Source: OLB11 sp041392835
GTDB lineage: Bacteria; Bacteroidota; Bacteroidia; Chitinophagales; Chitinophagaceae
DNA length: 64,000 nt
Reading direction: 5' to 3'
NCBI GenBank assembly: GCA_041392835.1
Contig: JAWKLF010000001.1
Span: forward strand, 1 to 64,000
The notes beneath the pieces were generated by a model, which searched no databases, had not been told where the DNA came from, and saw only the letters and a list, made by a program, of their open reading frames with translations. Below, piece by piece: positions 27,174 to 36,141 of the stretch; position 1 is the first letter of the stretch; each line of letters starts with the position of its first letter. The position numbers and the translations under genes were made by a program.

Positions 27174-27872
27174 TTATTTTTTTTTCTTTTTTTTCTTCTT
27201 TTTTAACAAGTCAAAGGTATAGGATGTATTGAAAACTTGAACACTTTGTGCTTGTGAAAGTGGAAATTTTAATTGATAAAAATAGGTTAGTCCAAAATGG
27301 TGGCGTCGCTTGAAGAGGTATTCATATTGAACACCCAATCGTGTTCTGTATACTTGAGATTGATGCTTATAAATTGATATAAAAGGCTCTACATAGATAG
27401 AAGCCTGACTTTTTGAATTGATAGTATATTCCAAATCAAATTTATTTCTCCAAACCCACTCAGGCTTATACTGCTTTAAGAAATCAGGGTCTATGTAAGC
27501 TATATCATGTTGTAGCATAGTGCGCCAAGATGTTGAGAGTTTTTTATTTAATTTATAATCGCTCTGTATTCGAATACGAAAGCGATGAATATCATCGCTA
27601 TAGGTTGTAAAAAATCTATAGTCTAATCCTACTTTAAAGTTTTTTAAAAACTTTCTGCTTGCGCTAATCGTGAAATTGCTTCTTGAAAATTGAGAACCAT
27701 ACTGTTTTATATCAAAACGATATGTGGCATCTAAATCCCATTTTTTAAAGCCGCTATAATTAAAGCCTACTTCTTGCCATATATAGGTATCATCTGTTTG
27801 TCCAAATGCAATTTGTAAAGAGGCTTGGCAAAAAAAATATAAAAAGAAAAGAAGTTTTTTAGTCATCATCAC
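27174..27872 (-). CDS. DUF2490 outer-membrane beta-barrel protein with polylysine tail
   Basis: The 232-residue protein has a signal peptide ending FGQ. The beta-strand-rich body matches DUF2490 (TYIWQEVGFNYSG; alternating strands such as FRIRIQSDYKL), a family of predicted small outer-membrane barrels. The last barrel-like strand (NTSYTFDL) is followed by nine consecutive lysines at the C-terminus, encoded by AAA/AAG runs. Such a tail would face the periplasm. It overlaps the DUF4956 gene by 14 nt and is part of the VTC operon. The tail length could vary by slippage. Confidence 0.75.
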   Translation of the reverse strand: MMMTKKLLFFLYFFCQASLQIAFGQTDDTYIWQEVGFNYSGFKKWDLDATYRFDIKQYGSQFSRSNFTISASRKFLKNFKVGLDYRFFTTYSDDIHRFRIRIQSDYKLNKKLSTSWRTMLQHDIAYIDPDFLKQYKPEWVWRNKFDLEYTINSKSQASIYVEPFISIYKHQSQVYRTRLGVQYEYLFKRRHHFGLTYFYQLKFPLSQAQSVQVFNTSYTFDLLKKKKKKKKK

Positions 27873-28566
27873 CGGTTAGAGCTTGTCGATTTTCATTTTC
27901 AGTAGCCAAATAAAATACGTATATATTAGCAGTGTCTCTTAAAAAATTTATAGAACGAATTTCAATTCGATGTATAGGCAAGCCTGTTCGATTTTTTATA
28001 TCGTCTATCATCTCTGCCCTTCGGTCTGGGTGTATGAGGTCTATGCGCTCATAAACCATTTCTTTTACATTTTCGTGTTTAAGGCTAACAAAGCGATCCA
28101 ATACAAGTGTGAGACCAAGTATAAAAATATTACACGCAATTAGTACTACATAGTAGCCATCGGAAGAAGCCAATGCATTGATAATTCCTATGGCCACGCA
28201 AATAAAGAAATAGCCCATTTCTCGAATGGGTACAGTGACGGTTCTGTAGCGCATTATAGAAAATATGGCAAATAAACCAAAAGCAAAACCTATTTTGATT
28301 TTGGTAGTGCTGAGCAGAACACATATAAGAAAATTAAGTAGATTGAAAAGGAAAAAAGTAAACAGGAAATCTTTGTTTTTGTGTGTGGCATAATAAATAA
28401 TGCGAACAAGTATAAAAACGGCTAACAAATTAATGCCAAAGCGAATTAATAAATCTACATATTCAAATCCACTACTAGCATTGTTAGCTTGATCCAACAT
28501 ATTTTCGGGGTTCATTGATTTGATTAGGTCTTCAAGTGCTTTGAGTTGCTTTTCGGTATTTTGCAT
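27859..28566 (-). CDS. DUF4956 membrane protein, partner of the VTC-type polymerase
   Basis: The 235-residue protein has about five membrane helices (roughly 42-60, 67-86, 92-105, 117-134, 138-158). The family-typical block MRYRTVTVPIREMGYFF links the third and fourth, and a soluble C-terminal domain of about 75 residues follows. DUF4956 genes are commonly next to bacterial VTC-domain genes, and here the two overlap by 35 nt. It may provide the membrane channel that the eukaryotic VTC complex carries in its own subunits. That role is inferred. Confidence 0.8.
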   Translation of the reverse strand: MQNTEKQLKALEDLIKSMNPENMLDQANNASSGFEYVDLLIRFGINLLAVFILVRIIYYATHKNKDFLFTFFLFNLLNFLICVLLSTTKIKIGFAFGLFAIFSIMRYRTVTVPIREMGYFFICVAIGIINALASSDGYYVVLIACNIFILGLTLVLDRFVSLKHENVKEMVYERIDLIHPDRRAEMIDDIKNRTGLPIHRIEIRSINFLRDTANIYVFYLATENENRQALTGDDD

Positions 28567-29314
28567 AGGGCTTTAATAATTTTTCTATTTGAATAAGTAT
28601 GGGTTTGAAAGCATTCGATTTTAAATTTTGGTTCAGCAATGCGATGCCTATTGCATATTTACTGAAACTACTTTTATGTACTTTGTGCTTTTTTAAAATG
28701 AGTATAGTATTAGAAACATAATTCAATTTCATTTGTTTAACTTCTATGACTACAAGTTTGGGCAAATCTTTTTGCAGCGTTTTGAATAGAAATTGAATAC
28801 CTAAATCAATAGTAATACGTTCTGAGAAGTCTTTGTTAGTAAGTGTAATACGTTTAAACTGATTGCTAAGTGTTTTAATAAGAGGTTTTTGTTTTAATCT
28901 TTTATATTGTATTAAATCGTATTGGTCATTATTTAATTGGTCGGGTAGGGTATTTATTTTTGTTCTAAACTTATCGGTTCGAGTGCCAAATAATTTTCTT
29001 TTTATTTCAAACATACAAAAATTGCTCTCTACATAATTTCTACATCGAACTTTTATTCTATTGATAGCACCGTTGTGATGATCGCGATAAAATTGATAAT
29101 CGTCTGTGTCAAAATAATCTGTTTGATAGTTAAATATTCGGACATGATCTATTTCTAAAATTAATTGTTCTTCTTTTATTTCTTCAAGTATATCCATCAA
29201 TTTATCTTCTGTCAAAATATATTTTGAATCTACTCTATTTTGAAGTTTTACTTGATCCAATTGACTTAGCGAAATGGAATTAAATGTCGATATGATAGAT
29301 TCAATACTTCGCAT
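28532..29314 (-). CDS. VTC-domain polyphosphate polymerase
   Basis: The 260-residue protein has the CYTH-like tunnel fold of the VTC4 catalytic domain. Residues matching the charged tunnel are visible: SKY (Lys31), RIKVRCR (Arg90, Arg92), FEIKRK (Glu103, Lys105), ERITIDLGI (Arg166), VVIEVK (Glu191, Lys193) and FSKYAIGI (Lys219). In yeast the homologous domain makes inorganic polyphosphate from ATP. No SPX or membrane domain is fused. It sits between a lipoprotein gene (3 nt gap) and the DUF4956 gene (35 nt overlap). Activity is predicted, not shown. Confidence 0.82.
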   Translation of the reverse strand: MRSIESIISTFNSISLSQLDQVKLQNRVDSKYILTEDKLMDILEEIKEEQLILEIDHVRIFNYQTDYFDTDDYQFYRDHHNGAINRIKVRCRNYVESNFCMFEIKRKLFGTRTDKFRTKINTLPDQLNNDQYDLIQYKRLKQKPLIKTLSNQFKRITLTNKDFSERITIDLGIQFLFKTLQKDLPKLVVIEVKQMKLNYVSNTILILKKHKVHKSSFSKYAIGIALLNQNLKSNAFKPILIQIEKLLKPYAKYRKATQST

Positions 29315-29317
29315 AGA

Positions 29318-29710
29318 TTATATATTGATAATAAAGTCAGAAAGTATTTTTTTGTCTTTAGTATTCTCAATGGTGATGGTTTGTTTTTTTACCTCTTGAT
29401 TACCGGTGCATGTGTCGCAATACGAATAAACCCAAATAGTATAAGTACCTTTGCGAAGTTCTCTGAAAGAAAAAGCACCTAAATAATCAGTATCAACTGA
29501 TTTAAGTACATAGTTTTCGCCTTCTACTTTTATATAAACGTTAATATTTCCGGTATAGCCTTCGGCTTCCAAATTGCCACCTGGTGTATAATCATAAGCG
29601 TATACTTTGCCAGAAATAGAAGCTAGGCCACCAAAGCCTGGTGATTTTTTGCATGCACTTAAAAAGCAAATACTGACTAAGGCTAAAAAAATAAATAATT
29701 CTTTTTTCAT
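29318..29710 (-). CDS. Small lipoprotein with carboxypeptidase-regulatory-like fold
   Basis: The 130-residue protein has a lipoprotein signal peptide with lipobox LSAC (Cys20). A single beta-sandwich domain resembling the CarboxypepD_reg/Cna-B type follows (ISGKVYAYDY, then DYLGAFSFRELRKGTYTIWVY). It is the first gene of the VTC operon. It could be an envelope scaffold for the system. Confidence 0.7.
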   Translation of the reverse strand: MKKELFIFLALVSICFLSACKKSPGFGGLASISGKVYAYDYTPGGNLEAEGYTGNINVYIKVEGENYVLKSVDTDYLGAFSFRELRKGTYTIWVYSYCDTCTGNQEVKKQTITIENTKDKKILSDFIINI

Positions 29711-29851
29711 GAAATTTTTTTTTCAAACAGAAATTAAAAAAAGAGTATAATCTCTATATATGTGAGTGCTAATATATTAAAATAGTAACAATAAAATAAT
29801 ACAATCGATATATAGTATTCGAATTGTAGATAAAAAGCTAATTAGTGGCTA

Positions 29852-31210
29852 CTAAATATCGCGTTTGTCATCAAAGGCTTCAAGGGCATTGGCTACTTCT
29901 GTTAGAAATCCTGCACCCAACGAACCATCTACTATTCTGTGATCATAACTTAGCGATAAATACATCATGTGTCGAATTGCAATTACATCACCATGTTCAG
30001 TTTCTAATACCATAGGGCGTTTTTTGATAGCACCTACAGCTAATATAGCCACTTGTGGTTGATTGATGATTGGTGTGCCCATTAAAGATCCAAAAGTTCC
30101 TACGTTTGTTAATGTAAAAGTACCACCTTGTGTATCATCTGGTTTTAGTTTGTTAGTGCGGGCATTGTTAGCTAATAAGTTAACTTCTTTAGTTAAGCCA
30201 AACAAATTTTTTGTGTCAGCATTTTTAATGACTGGAACAATTAAGTTGCCACTTGGCAAAGCAGCAGCCATGCCTATATTAAAATCTTTTTTTACAATAA
30301 TTTGATTCCCTTCTACACTAGCGTTTATCATAGGGAATTTTTTCATTGCTTTTATTATAGCTTCAATAAAAATAGGGGTAAACGTAATTTTTTCTTGATA
30401 TTTTTTTTCAAAAGCGTTTTTAATTTTATTTCTCCAAAGCACGATATTAGTTACATCGGCTTCCGTAAAACTTGTAACGTGTGGAGAAGTAGCCTTACTT
30501 CTCACCATGTGGTCAGCAATTAATTTCCGCATTCTATCCATTTCTACTATTTCTACATTTTGACCAGTGTAGGAATTAGCTGTATTTGATTCAATACTTG
30601 GACTTGCCGTAGAAGCTGAATGTGTAGTTTCTTTTGGTGTTTCTAAAGGTGTTGTAGTATGTGCAATATGTTGGGTTTGAGGGCCACTTTTTTTGTTGGC
30701 TATATAATTTTTAATGTCTTTTTTTGTTACTCTTCCTTCATTGCCCGTACCTGGTATTTGTTCCAATTCAGACATGCTTATACCCTCCGAAGAAGCTATA
30801 TTGAGTACTAAAGGAGAATAAAATTTAGATTGTGAAGAAGTAGATGGCGTGGAAGAAACGGGTATAGGAGCTGAAGTTATTATAGTGTTTGGGCTAACAG
30901 GTTGATTAACAGCATGTTGAGTTTGTGGCTGAGCTTCTACACTGGGTTTATTTTCAGAAGCGGCTACACCACTAGAAGTTATTTTGGCAATCACGGTGCC
31001 TACTGCTACTACATCATTTTCTTTAAATAATATTTCAGAAACAGTTCCTTCTGCTGTGCATGGAACTTCGCTATCCACTTTATCTGTAGCTATTTCCAGC
31101 AAAGTTTCATCCATTTTTATAGTATCACCAACGTTTTTGTTCCATTTTAGAATTGTAGCCTCCATGATGCTTTCGCCCATTTTTGGCATGATTATTTCAA
31201 TTAAAGACAT
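29852..31210 (-). CDS. 2-oxoacid dehydrogenase dihydrolipoyl acyltransferase (E2)
   Basis: The 452-residue protein has an N-terminal lipoyl domain with the modified lysine in EIATDKVDSEVP (Lys44), and a long Ala/Ser/Thr/Pro linker. The E3/E1-binding domain follows (VLNIASSEGISMSELEQIPG, then EGRVTKKDIKNYI), and a catalytic CAT domain ends in SLSYDHRIVDGSLGAGF with the active-site His. Length and lipoyl motif suggest the branched-chain or generic 2-oxoacid complex more than pyruvate dehydrogenase. E1 and E3 genes are not adjacent. Confidence 0.9.
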   Translation of the reverse strand: MSLIEIIMPKMGESIMEATILKWNKNVGDTIKMDETLLEIATDKVDSEVPCTAEGTVSEILFKENDVVAVGTVIAKITSSGVAASENKPSVEAQPQTQHAVNQPVSPNTIITSAPIPVSSTPSTSSQSKFYSPLVLNIASSEGISMSELEQIPGTGNEGRVTKKDIKNYIANKKSGPQTQHIAHTTTPLETPKETTHSASTASPSIESNTANSYTGQNVEIVEMDRMRKLIADHMVRSKATSPHVTSFTEADVTNIVLWRNKIKNAFEKKYQEKITFTPIFIEAIIKAMKKFPMINASVEGNQIIVKKDFNIGMAAALPSGNLIVPVIKNADTKNLFGLTKEVNLLANNARTNKLKPDDTQGGTFTLTNVGTFGSLMGTPIINQPQVAILAVGAIKKRPMVLETEHGDVIAIRHMMYLSLSYDHRIVDGSLGAGFLTEVANALEAFDDKRDI

Positions 31211-31356
31211 AAATTAATTTTGAAGGGTAAAAGTAGTATTTTTTTTTTAATTTAAATTTTTACGAAAAAATGACTCAATTTTTCATTTATTTTAATTTAT
31301 TAACATACTAAGTCTTTATAAATCAATACATTTGTTCGGTTTATTAATCTACAATT

Positions 31357-31731
31357 ATGACTTACTTACATTGCAAATCTACTTTTTTGCTTTTAGTACT
31401 ATTTTTCTTATTTTCAAAAAATAGTATAGCTCAAAGCAATAACTTAATTACTGAAAACTTACAATCTTGGATTACATCTTCGGAACATGTTACGATACCT
31501 CATTCAGATTCTTTAGCTTTTTTTGACTATTATGCTGAAGGCAAAGGTTTGAAACCGGTAGCAAAAAAAATGTATTCTTTATACAAAGTTTTATTTAATG
31601 AACAAATTTCTATTATTCATAGAGTGCGAGTTGCCAATTATTATGTAGAAGCTTATGCAAGCGAAAACCCAATTTTGCCTATGGAATTGATTTACAAACA
31701 AATTTCTTCATTAAAATCTAAAATAAAATAA
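31357..31731 (+). CDS. Small secreted protein, coupled to the giant SprB-repeat gene
   Basis: The 124-residue protein has a signal peptide (HCKSTFLLLVLFFLFSKNS, cleavage after IAQ) and a helical mature part of about 95 residues. Its stop codon overlaps the ATG of the giant adhesin gene by one base (TAATG), so the two are translationally coupled. It may act in export or assembly of the adhesin. I recognise no family. Confidence 0.65.
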   Translation: MTYLHCKSTFLLLVLFFLFSKNSIAQSNNLITENLQSWITSSEHVTIPHSDSLAFFDYYAEGKGLKPVAKKMYSLYKVLFNEQISIIHRVRVANYYVEAYASENPILPMELIYKQISSLKSKIK

Positions 31732-34154
31732 TGAAGCAAAAATCTATACTCCTCATCTTTTTTATTGTTTTCAATATTGTTGCCAAAGCACAAAACTTAA
31801 CGGTTTCGGGTATCACACATACTGGTTTTTTTGCAACATGTAATAATTCACAACCCAATATTACTGTTACATTTGTATCAGGAGTTGGCACTTCGGTATC
31901 GGGTGGTACTTTGGTTTGCACAGACCCTTGTGGAACAACTACTTTAGGTGTAACTATTTCAAATATCAAATGGGAACAAGTACAAGCAGAGTGGATACAT
32001 TCTTTCTTTTTTCCTTCCAATGCTGGATTTACTGTTTCAGGTATAAGTCTTCCGCCTGGTTTTTTAACATATAATGCTGGTTGTACTGGTCAGTGCCCTG
32101 TTGGCATCACTGCTGGTCCTGGATTTTATTATGATAATACAGGAGGTAATTCTTGCTGTCCTGGTGCCACCGCAGGCGATGGAAACCCTTGTAATAATTA
32201 TGGGGCAGCAGCTTATACATGCAATAACCCTATGACCTTATCTTTTAATTTAACTTTTTGCAATAATATTCTAACAACACCTACAGAAACTTTTGTTATT
32301 CAAGGTCAATCGGATGGTGCTACAGGTTGTTATGATATCAATAATAATTTTTCGCATACTATAGGATTTAATATCAATATTTCGCCATGTAATTCATTAG
32401 TTATATCCAACTTAAGTGCTACACCTCCAAGCAAAACTTGTGTTGGTGGTGTGCAGAATTTCACATCTACCTTATCTGGGACTTGTTCTGGAAATACTAT
32501 TTCTTGGTGGGACGCTGCAACAGGAGGAAATTTATTGGGAACAGGTACTCCATTTGTTTATGATCCAGCTGGTACTACATGTCCAGGTGGTACTACAATA
32601 TATGCATCATGTTGTTCAAACGGAACATCGAGTTGTTTAAATAGGACTGCTGTAACTATTCCTGGTACTTGTAATCTTATGTCCATTACTGGAGTTACCA
32701 AAACCAATGGAACTTGTAATGGAAATGCTTCAATTAATTCTGTAACAGTAGCCAATGCAAGCTCAACTCTTACCTACACGTTAAACCCAGGCAATATTAC
32801 AAATAGCACCGGACAGTTTCAGGGTTTGTCTCAAACAGCTTATACCATAACGGCTACCGATGGTAGTGGTTGTACTACCACTTCAGCAGTTTCAATTTTG
32901 CAATTGCCCCCTTTGGCTTTTAATTCAGTGCAAATTACAAATACGCAATGTGCAGGTAGTCCTACCGGTCAAGTTGCAGTTGGTGCAAGTGGTGGTACAG
33001 GTGCTTATACTTATTCAATTAATCCAGCTGCTACTCAGTCGCCAATCGGTACTTTTTCAGGACTCTCAAATCAAGTGTATACAATAACAGTAACTGATGC
33101 AGTAAACTGCTCTTTGACCACTACAGTTTTAATTAATGTTTCATATCCAAATATTAGTAGTGTTTCGTTTAATCCGATTTTGTGTTATAATGGTACAACA
33201 GATTTGACAATTATAGCTGCTGGAGGAACACCTTCTTATACCTATTCGTACAATGGAGGAACATATCAATCTTCAAACATTTTTACTAATATTTCCCAAG
33301 GTAGTTATACCATAACAGTAAAAGATGCGAACAACTGTACAGCTTCAACTACTGGAAATATAATTCAACCAACCCAATTATCCGCTTCTGCCACCAATAC
33401 GCCAATATTATGCAATGGAGGCACTAGTACAGTTACAGCCACAGCAGGAGGCGGTACAACACCTTATAGCTATGCTATCAATGGAGGAGCTTATCAAGGC
33501 TCTAATAGTTTTACAGGTATTACCCAAGGTAGTTATACCATAACGGTAAAAGATGCGAACAACTGTACAAAAACAACGACTATCAATATTACACAACCTT
33601 CCGCCCTTACCTTGAGTTCGAATGCTACGCAGATTTTGTGTTATGGTAGTACCAGTACAGTTACAGCCACAGCAGGAGGTGGTACAAGTCCTTATAGTTA
33701 TGCTATCAATGGAGGAGCTTATCAAAGCTCCAATAGTTTTACAGGCATCACCCAAGGTAGCTATACCATAACAGTAAAAGATGCGAACAACTGTACAAAG
33801 ACAACGACTATCAATATTACACAACCTTCCGCCCTTACCTTAAGTTCGAGTGCAACGCCAATATTATGTAATGGAGGCAATAGTACAGTCACAGCAACTG
33901 CTACAGGCGGTACAACACCTTATAGCTATGCTATCAATGGAGGTACGTACCAAAGCTCTAACAGTTTTGCAGGCATTACCCAAGGCAGCTATACCATAAC
34001 AGTAAAAGATGCGAACAACTGTACGGTATCAACTACTGGAAATATAATTCAACCAGCCCAATTATCAGCTTCTGCCACCAATACGCCAATATTATGTAAT
34101 GGGGGCACTAGCATAGTCACAGCAACTGCTACAGGCGGTATACCACTTATATAG
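31731..34154 (+). CDS. SprB-repeat adhesin, N-terminal segment
   Basis: This 807-residue frame holds the signal peptide (ILLIFFIVFNIVAKAQ) and a Cys-rich head (paired Cys in GCTGQCP and NSCCPGA). The first SprB units begin at about residue 315. It ends at a TAG created by a +1 shift at about 34140-34152, where the conserved GGTTPYSYA block breaks after GG. The downstream array continues in another frame. Confidence 0.8.
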   Translation: MKQKSILLIFFIVFNIVAKAQNLTVSGITHTGFFATCNNSQPNITVTFVSGVGTSVSGGTLVCTDPCGTTTLGVTISNIKWEQVQAEWIHSFFFPSNAGFTVSGISLPPGFLTYNAGCTGQCPVGITAGPGFYYDNTGGNSCCPGATAGDGNPCNNYGAAAYTCNNPMTLSFNLTFCNNILTTPTETFVIQGQSDGATGCYDINNNFSHTIGFNINISPCNSLVISNLSATPPSKTCVGGVQNFTSTLSGTCSGNTISWWDAATGGNLLGTGTPFVYDPAGTTCPGGTTIYASCCSNGTSSCLNRTAVTIPGTCNLMSITGVTKTNGTCNGNASINSVTVANASSTLTYTLNPGNITNSTGQFQGLSQTAYTITATDGSGCTTTSAVSILQLPPLAFNSVQITNTQCAGSPTGQVAVGASGGTGAYTYSINPAATQSPIGTFSGLSNQVYTITVTDAVNCSLTTTVLINVSYPNISSVSFNPILCYNGTTDLTIIAAGGTPSYTYSYNGGTYQSSNIFTNISQGSYTITVKDANNCTASTTGNIIQPTQLSASATNTPILCNGGTSTVTATAGGGTTPYSYAINGGAYQGSNSFTGITQGSYTITVKDANNCTKTTTINITQPSALTLSSNATQILCYGSTSTVTATAGGGTSPYSYAINGGAYQSSNSFTGITQGSYTITVKDANNCTKTTTINITQPSALTLSSSATPILCNGGNSTVTATATGGTTPYSYAINGGTYQSSNSFAGITQGSYTITVKDANNCTVSTTGNIIQPAQLSASATNTPILCNGGTSIVTATATGGIPLI

Positions 34155-35256
34155 CTATGCTATCAATGGAGGAACGTATCAAGGCTCTAACAGTTTTGCA
34201 GGCATTACACAAGGCAGCTATACCATAACAGTAAAAGATGCGAACAACTGTACAGTTTCAACTACTGGAAATATAATTCAACCAACTCAATTATCCGCTT
34301 CTGCCACCAATACTCCAATATTATGCAATGGAGGCAATAGTACGCTAACGGCCACAGCAGGAGGCGGTACAACACCTTATAGCTATGCTATCAATGGAGG
34401 TACGTACCAAAGCTCTAACAGTTTTGCAGGCATTACCCAAGGCAGCTATACCATAACAGTAAAAGATGCGAACAACTGTACAGTATCAACTACTGGAAAT
34501 ATAGTTCAGCCAACTCAATTATCCGCTTCTGCCACCAATACTCCAATATTATGCAATGGAGGCACTAGTACAGTTACAACAACTGCTACAGGCGGTACAA
34601 CACCTTATAGCTATGCTATCAATGGAGGAACGTAATGTGCTCCAATAGTTTGCAGGCAATACCCAAGGCAGCTATACCATAACAGTAAAAGATGCGAACA
34701 ACTGTACAGTATCAACTACTGGAAATATAGTTCAGCCAACTCAATTATCCGCTTCTGTCACCAATACTCCAATATTATGTAATGGAGGCACTAGTACAGT
34801 TACAACAACTGCTACAGGTGGTACAACACCTTATAGCTATGCTATCAATGGAGGAGCGTATCAAAGCTCCAATAGTTTTACAGGCATCACACAAGGTAGT
34901 TATACCGTAACAGTAAAAGATGCGAACAACTGTACAGTTTCAACTACTGGAAATATAATTCAACCAACTCAATTATCCGCTTCTGCCACCAATACTCCAA
35001 TATTATGCAATGGAGGCACTAGTACAGTTACAACAACTGCTACAGGCGGTACAACACCTTATAGCTATGCTATCAATGGAGGAACGTATCAAAGCTCCAA
35101 TAGTTTTACAGGCATTACCCAAGGCAGCTATACCATAACAATAAAAGATGCAAACAACTGTACAAAGACAACGACTATCAATATCACACAACCTTCAGCC
35201 CTTACCCTAAGTTCGAGTGCTACTCCAATATTATGCAATGGAGGCAATAGCACGCT
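34155..35256 (+). other. SprB-array stretch without its own start codon
   Basis: The repeat protein continues here in two frames. One runs from about 34154 to 34630. After a net 2-base loss at 34631-34652 (which makes a TAA), a second frame runs to about 35254. The SprB units contain no Met, so no long ATG-started frame appears. This is coding sequence of the giant adhesin. Confidence 0.75.
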
Positions 35257-36141
35257 ATGGCCACAGCAGGAGGCGGTACAACACCTTATAGCTATGCTAT
35301 CAATGGAGGAACGTATCAAAGCTCTAATAGTTTTACAGGCATCACACAAGGTAGTTATACCATAACAGTAAAAGATGCGAACAACTGTACAAAGACAACG
35401 ACTATCAATATCACACAACCTTCAGCCCTTACCCTAAGTTCGAGTGCTACTCCAATATTATGCAATGGGGGTAATAGCACGCTAACGGCCACAGCAGGAG
35501 GCGGTACAACACCTTATAGCTATGCTATCAATGGAGGAACGTATCAAAGCTCTAATAGTTTTACAGGCATTACCCAAGGCAGCTATACCATAACAGTAAA
35601 AGATGCAAACAACTGTACAAAGACAACGACCATCAATATCACACAACCTTCAGCCCTTACCCTAAGTTCGAGTGCTACTCCAATATTATGCAATGGAGGC
35701 AATAGCACGCTAACGGCCACAGCAGGAGGCGGTACAACACCTTATAGCTATGCTATCAATGGAGGAACGTATCAAAGCTCTAACAGTTTTACAGGCATTA
35801 CCCAAGGCAGCTATACCATAACAGTAAAAGATGCAAACAACTGTACAAAGACAACGACAATAAACATAAGTCAGCCTACAGCCTTAGCCATTACCACACT
35901 AACGGCTACAATACCAAGTTGTGTACCTGGCAATGATGCTACAATAACAACTACAGCAAGTGGTGGAACAAGCCCATATAGCTATTCACTCAATGGCGGT
36001 GTATATCAAAGTACTTCTCAATTTATCAATCAAGGAGTAGGGAACTATACCATAACAGTAAAAGATGCAAACAACTGCACGGTGAGCTCTACGATAAGTG
36101 TAATTAAGCACCAAACTCCCAAGTTTTGTGAGTGTAGGTAG
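35257..36141 (+). CDS. SprB-repeat adhesin, middle segment 1
   Basis: The ATG at 35257 is an artefact of a one-base loss (CGCTATGG against CGCTAACGG in sister units), so it is not a true start. The 294-residue frame carries three 228-bp units and the PSCVPGND unit. It ends at a +1 break near 36104-36122. Confidence 0.7.
   Translation: MATAGGGTTPYSYAINGGTYQSSNSFTGITQGSYTITVKDANNCTKTTTINITQPSALTLSSSATPILCNGGNSTLTATAGGGTTPYSYAINGGTYQSSNSFTGITQGSYTITVKDANNCTKTTTINITQPSALTLSSSATPILCNGGNSTLTATAGGGTTPYSYAINGGTYQSSNSFTGITQGSYTITVKDANNCTKTTTINISQPTALAITTLTATIPSCVPGNDATITTTASGGTSPYSYSLNGGVYQSTSQFINQGVGNYTITVKDANNCTVSSTISVIKHQTPKFCECR

Noticed and set aside
33408..35418. Minus-strand reading frames over the SprB array
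   Set aside because: They are mirror frames of the repeats (Cys/Ile-rich, no start signals) and recur only because the plus-strand repeats recur.
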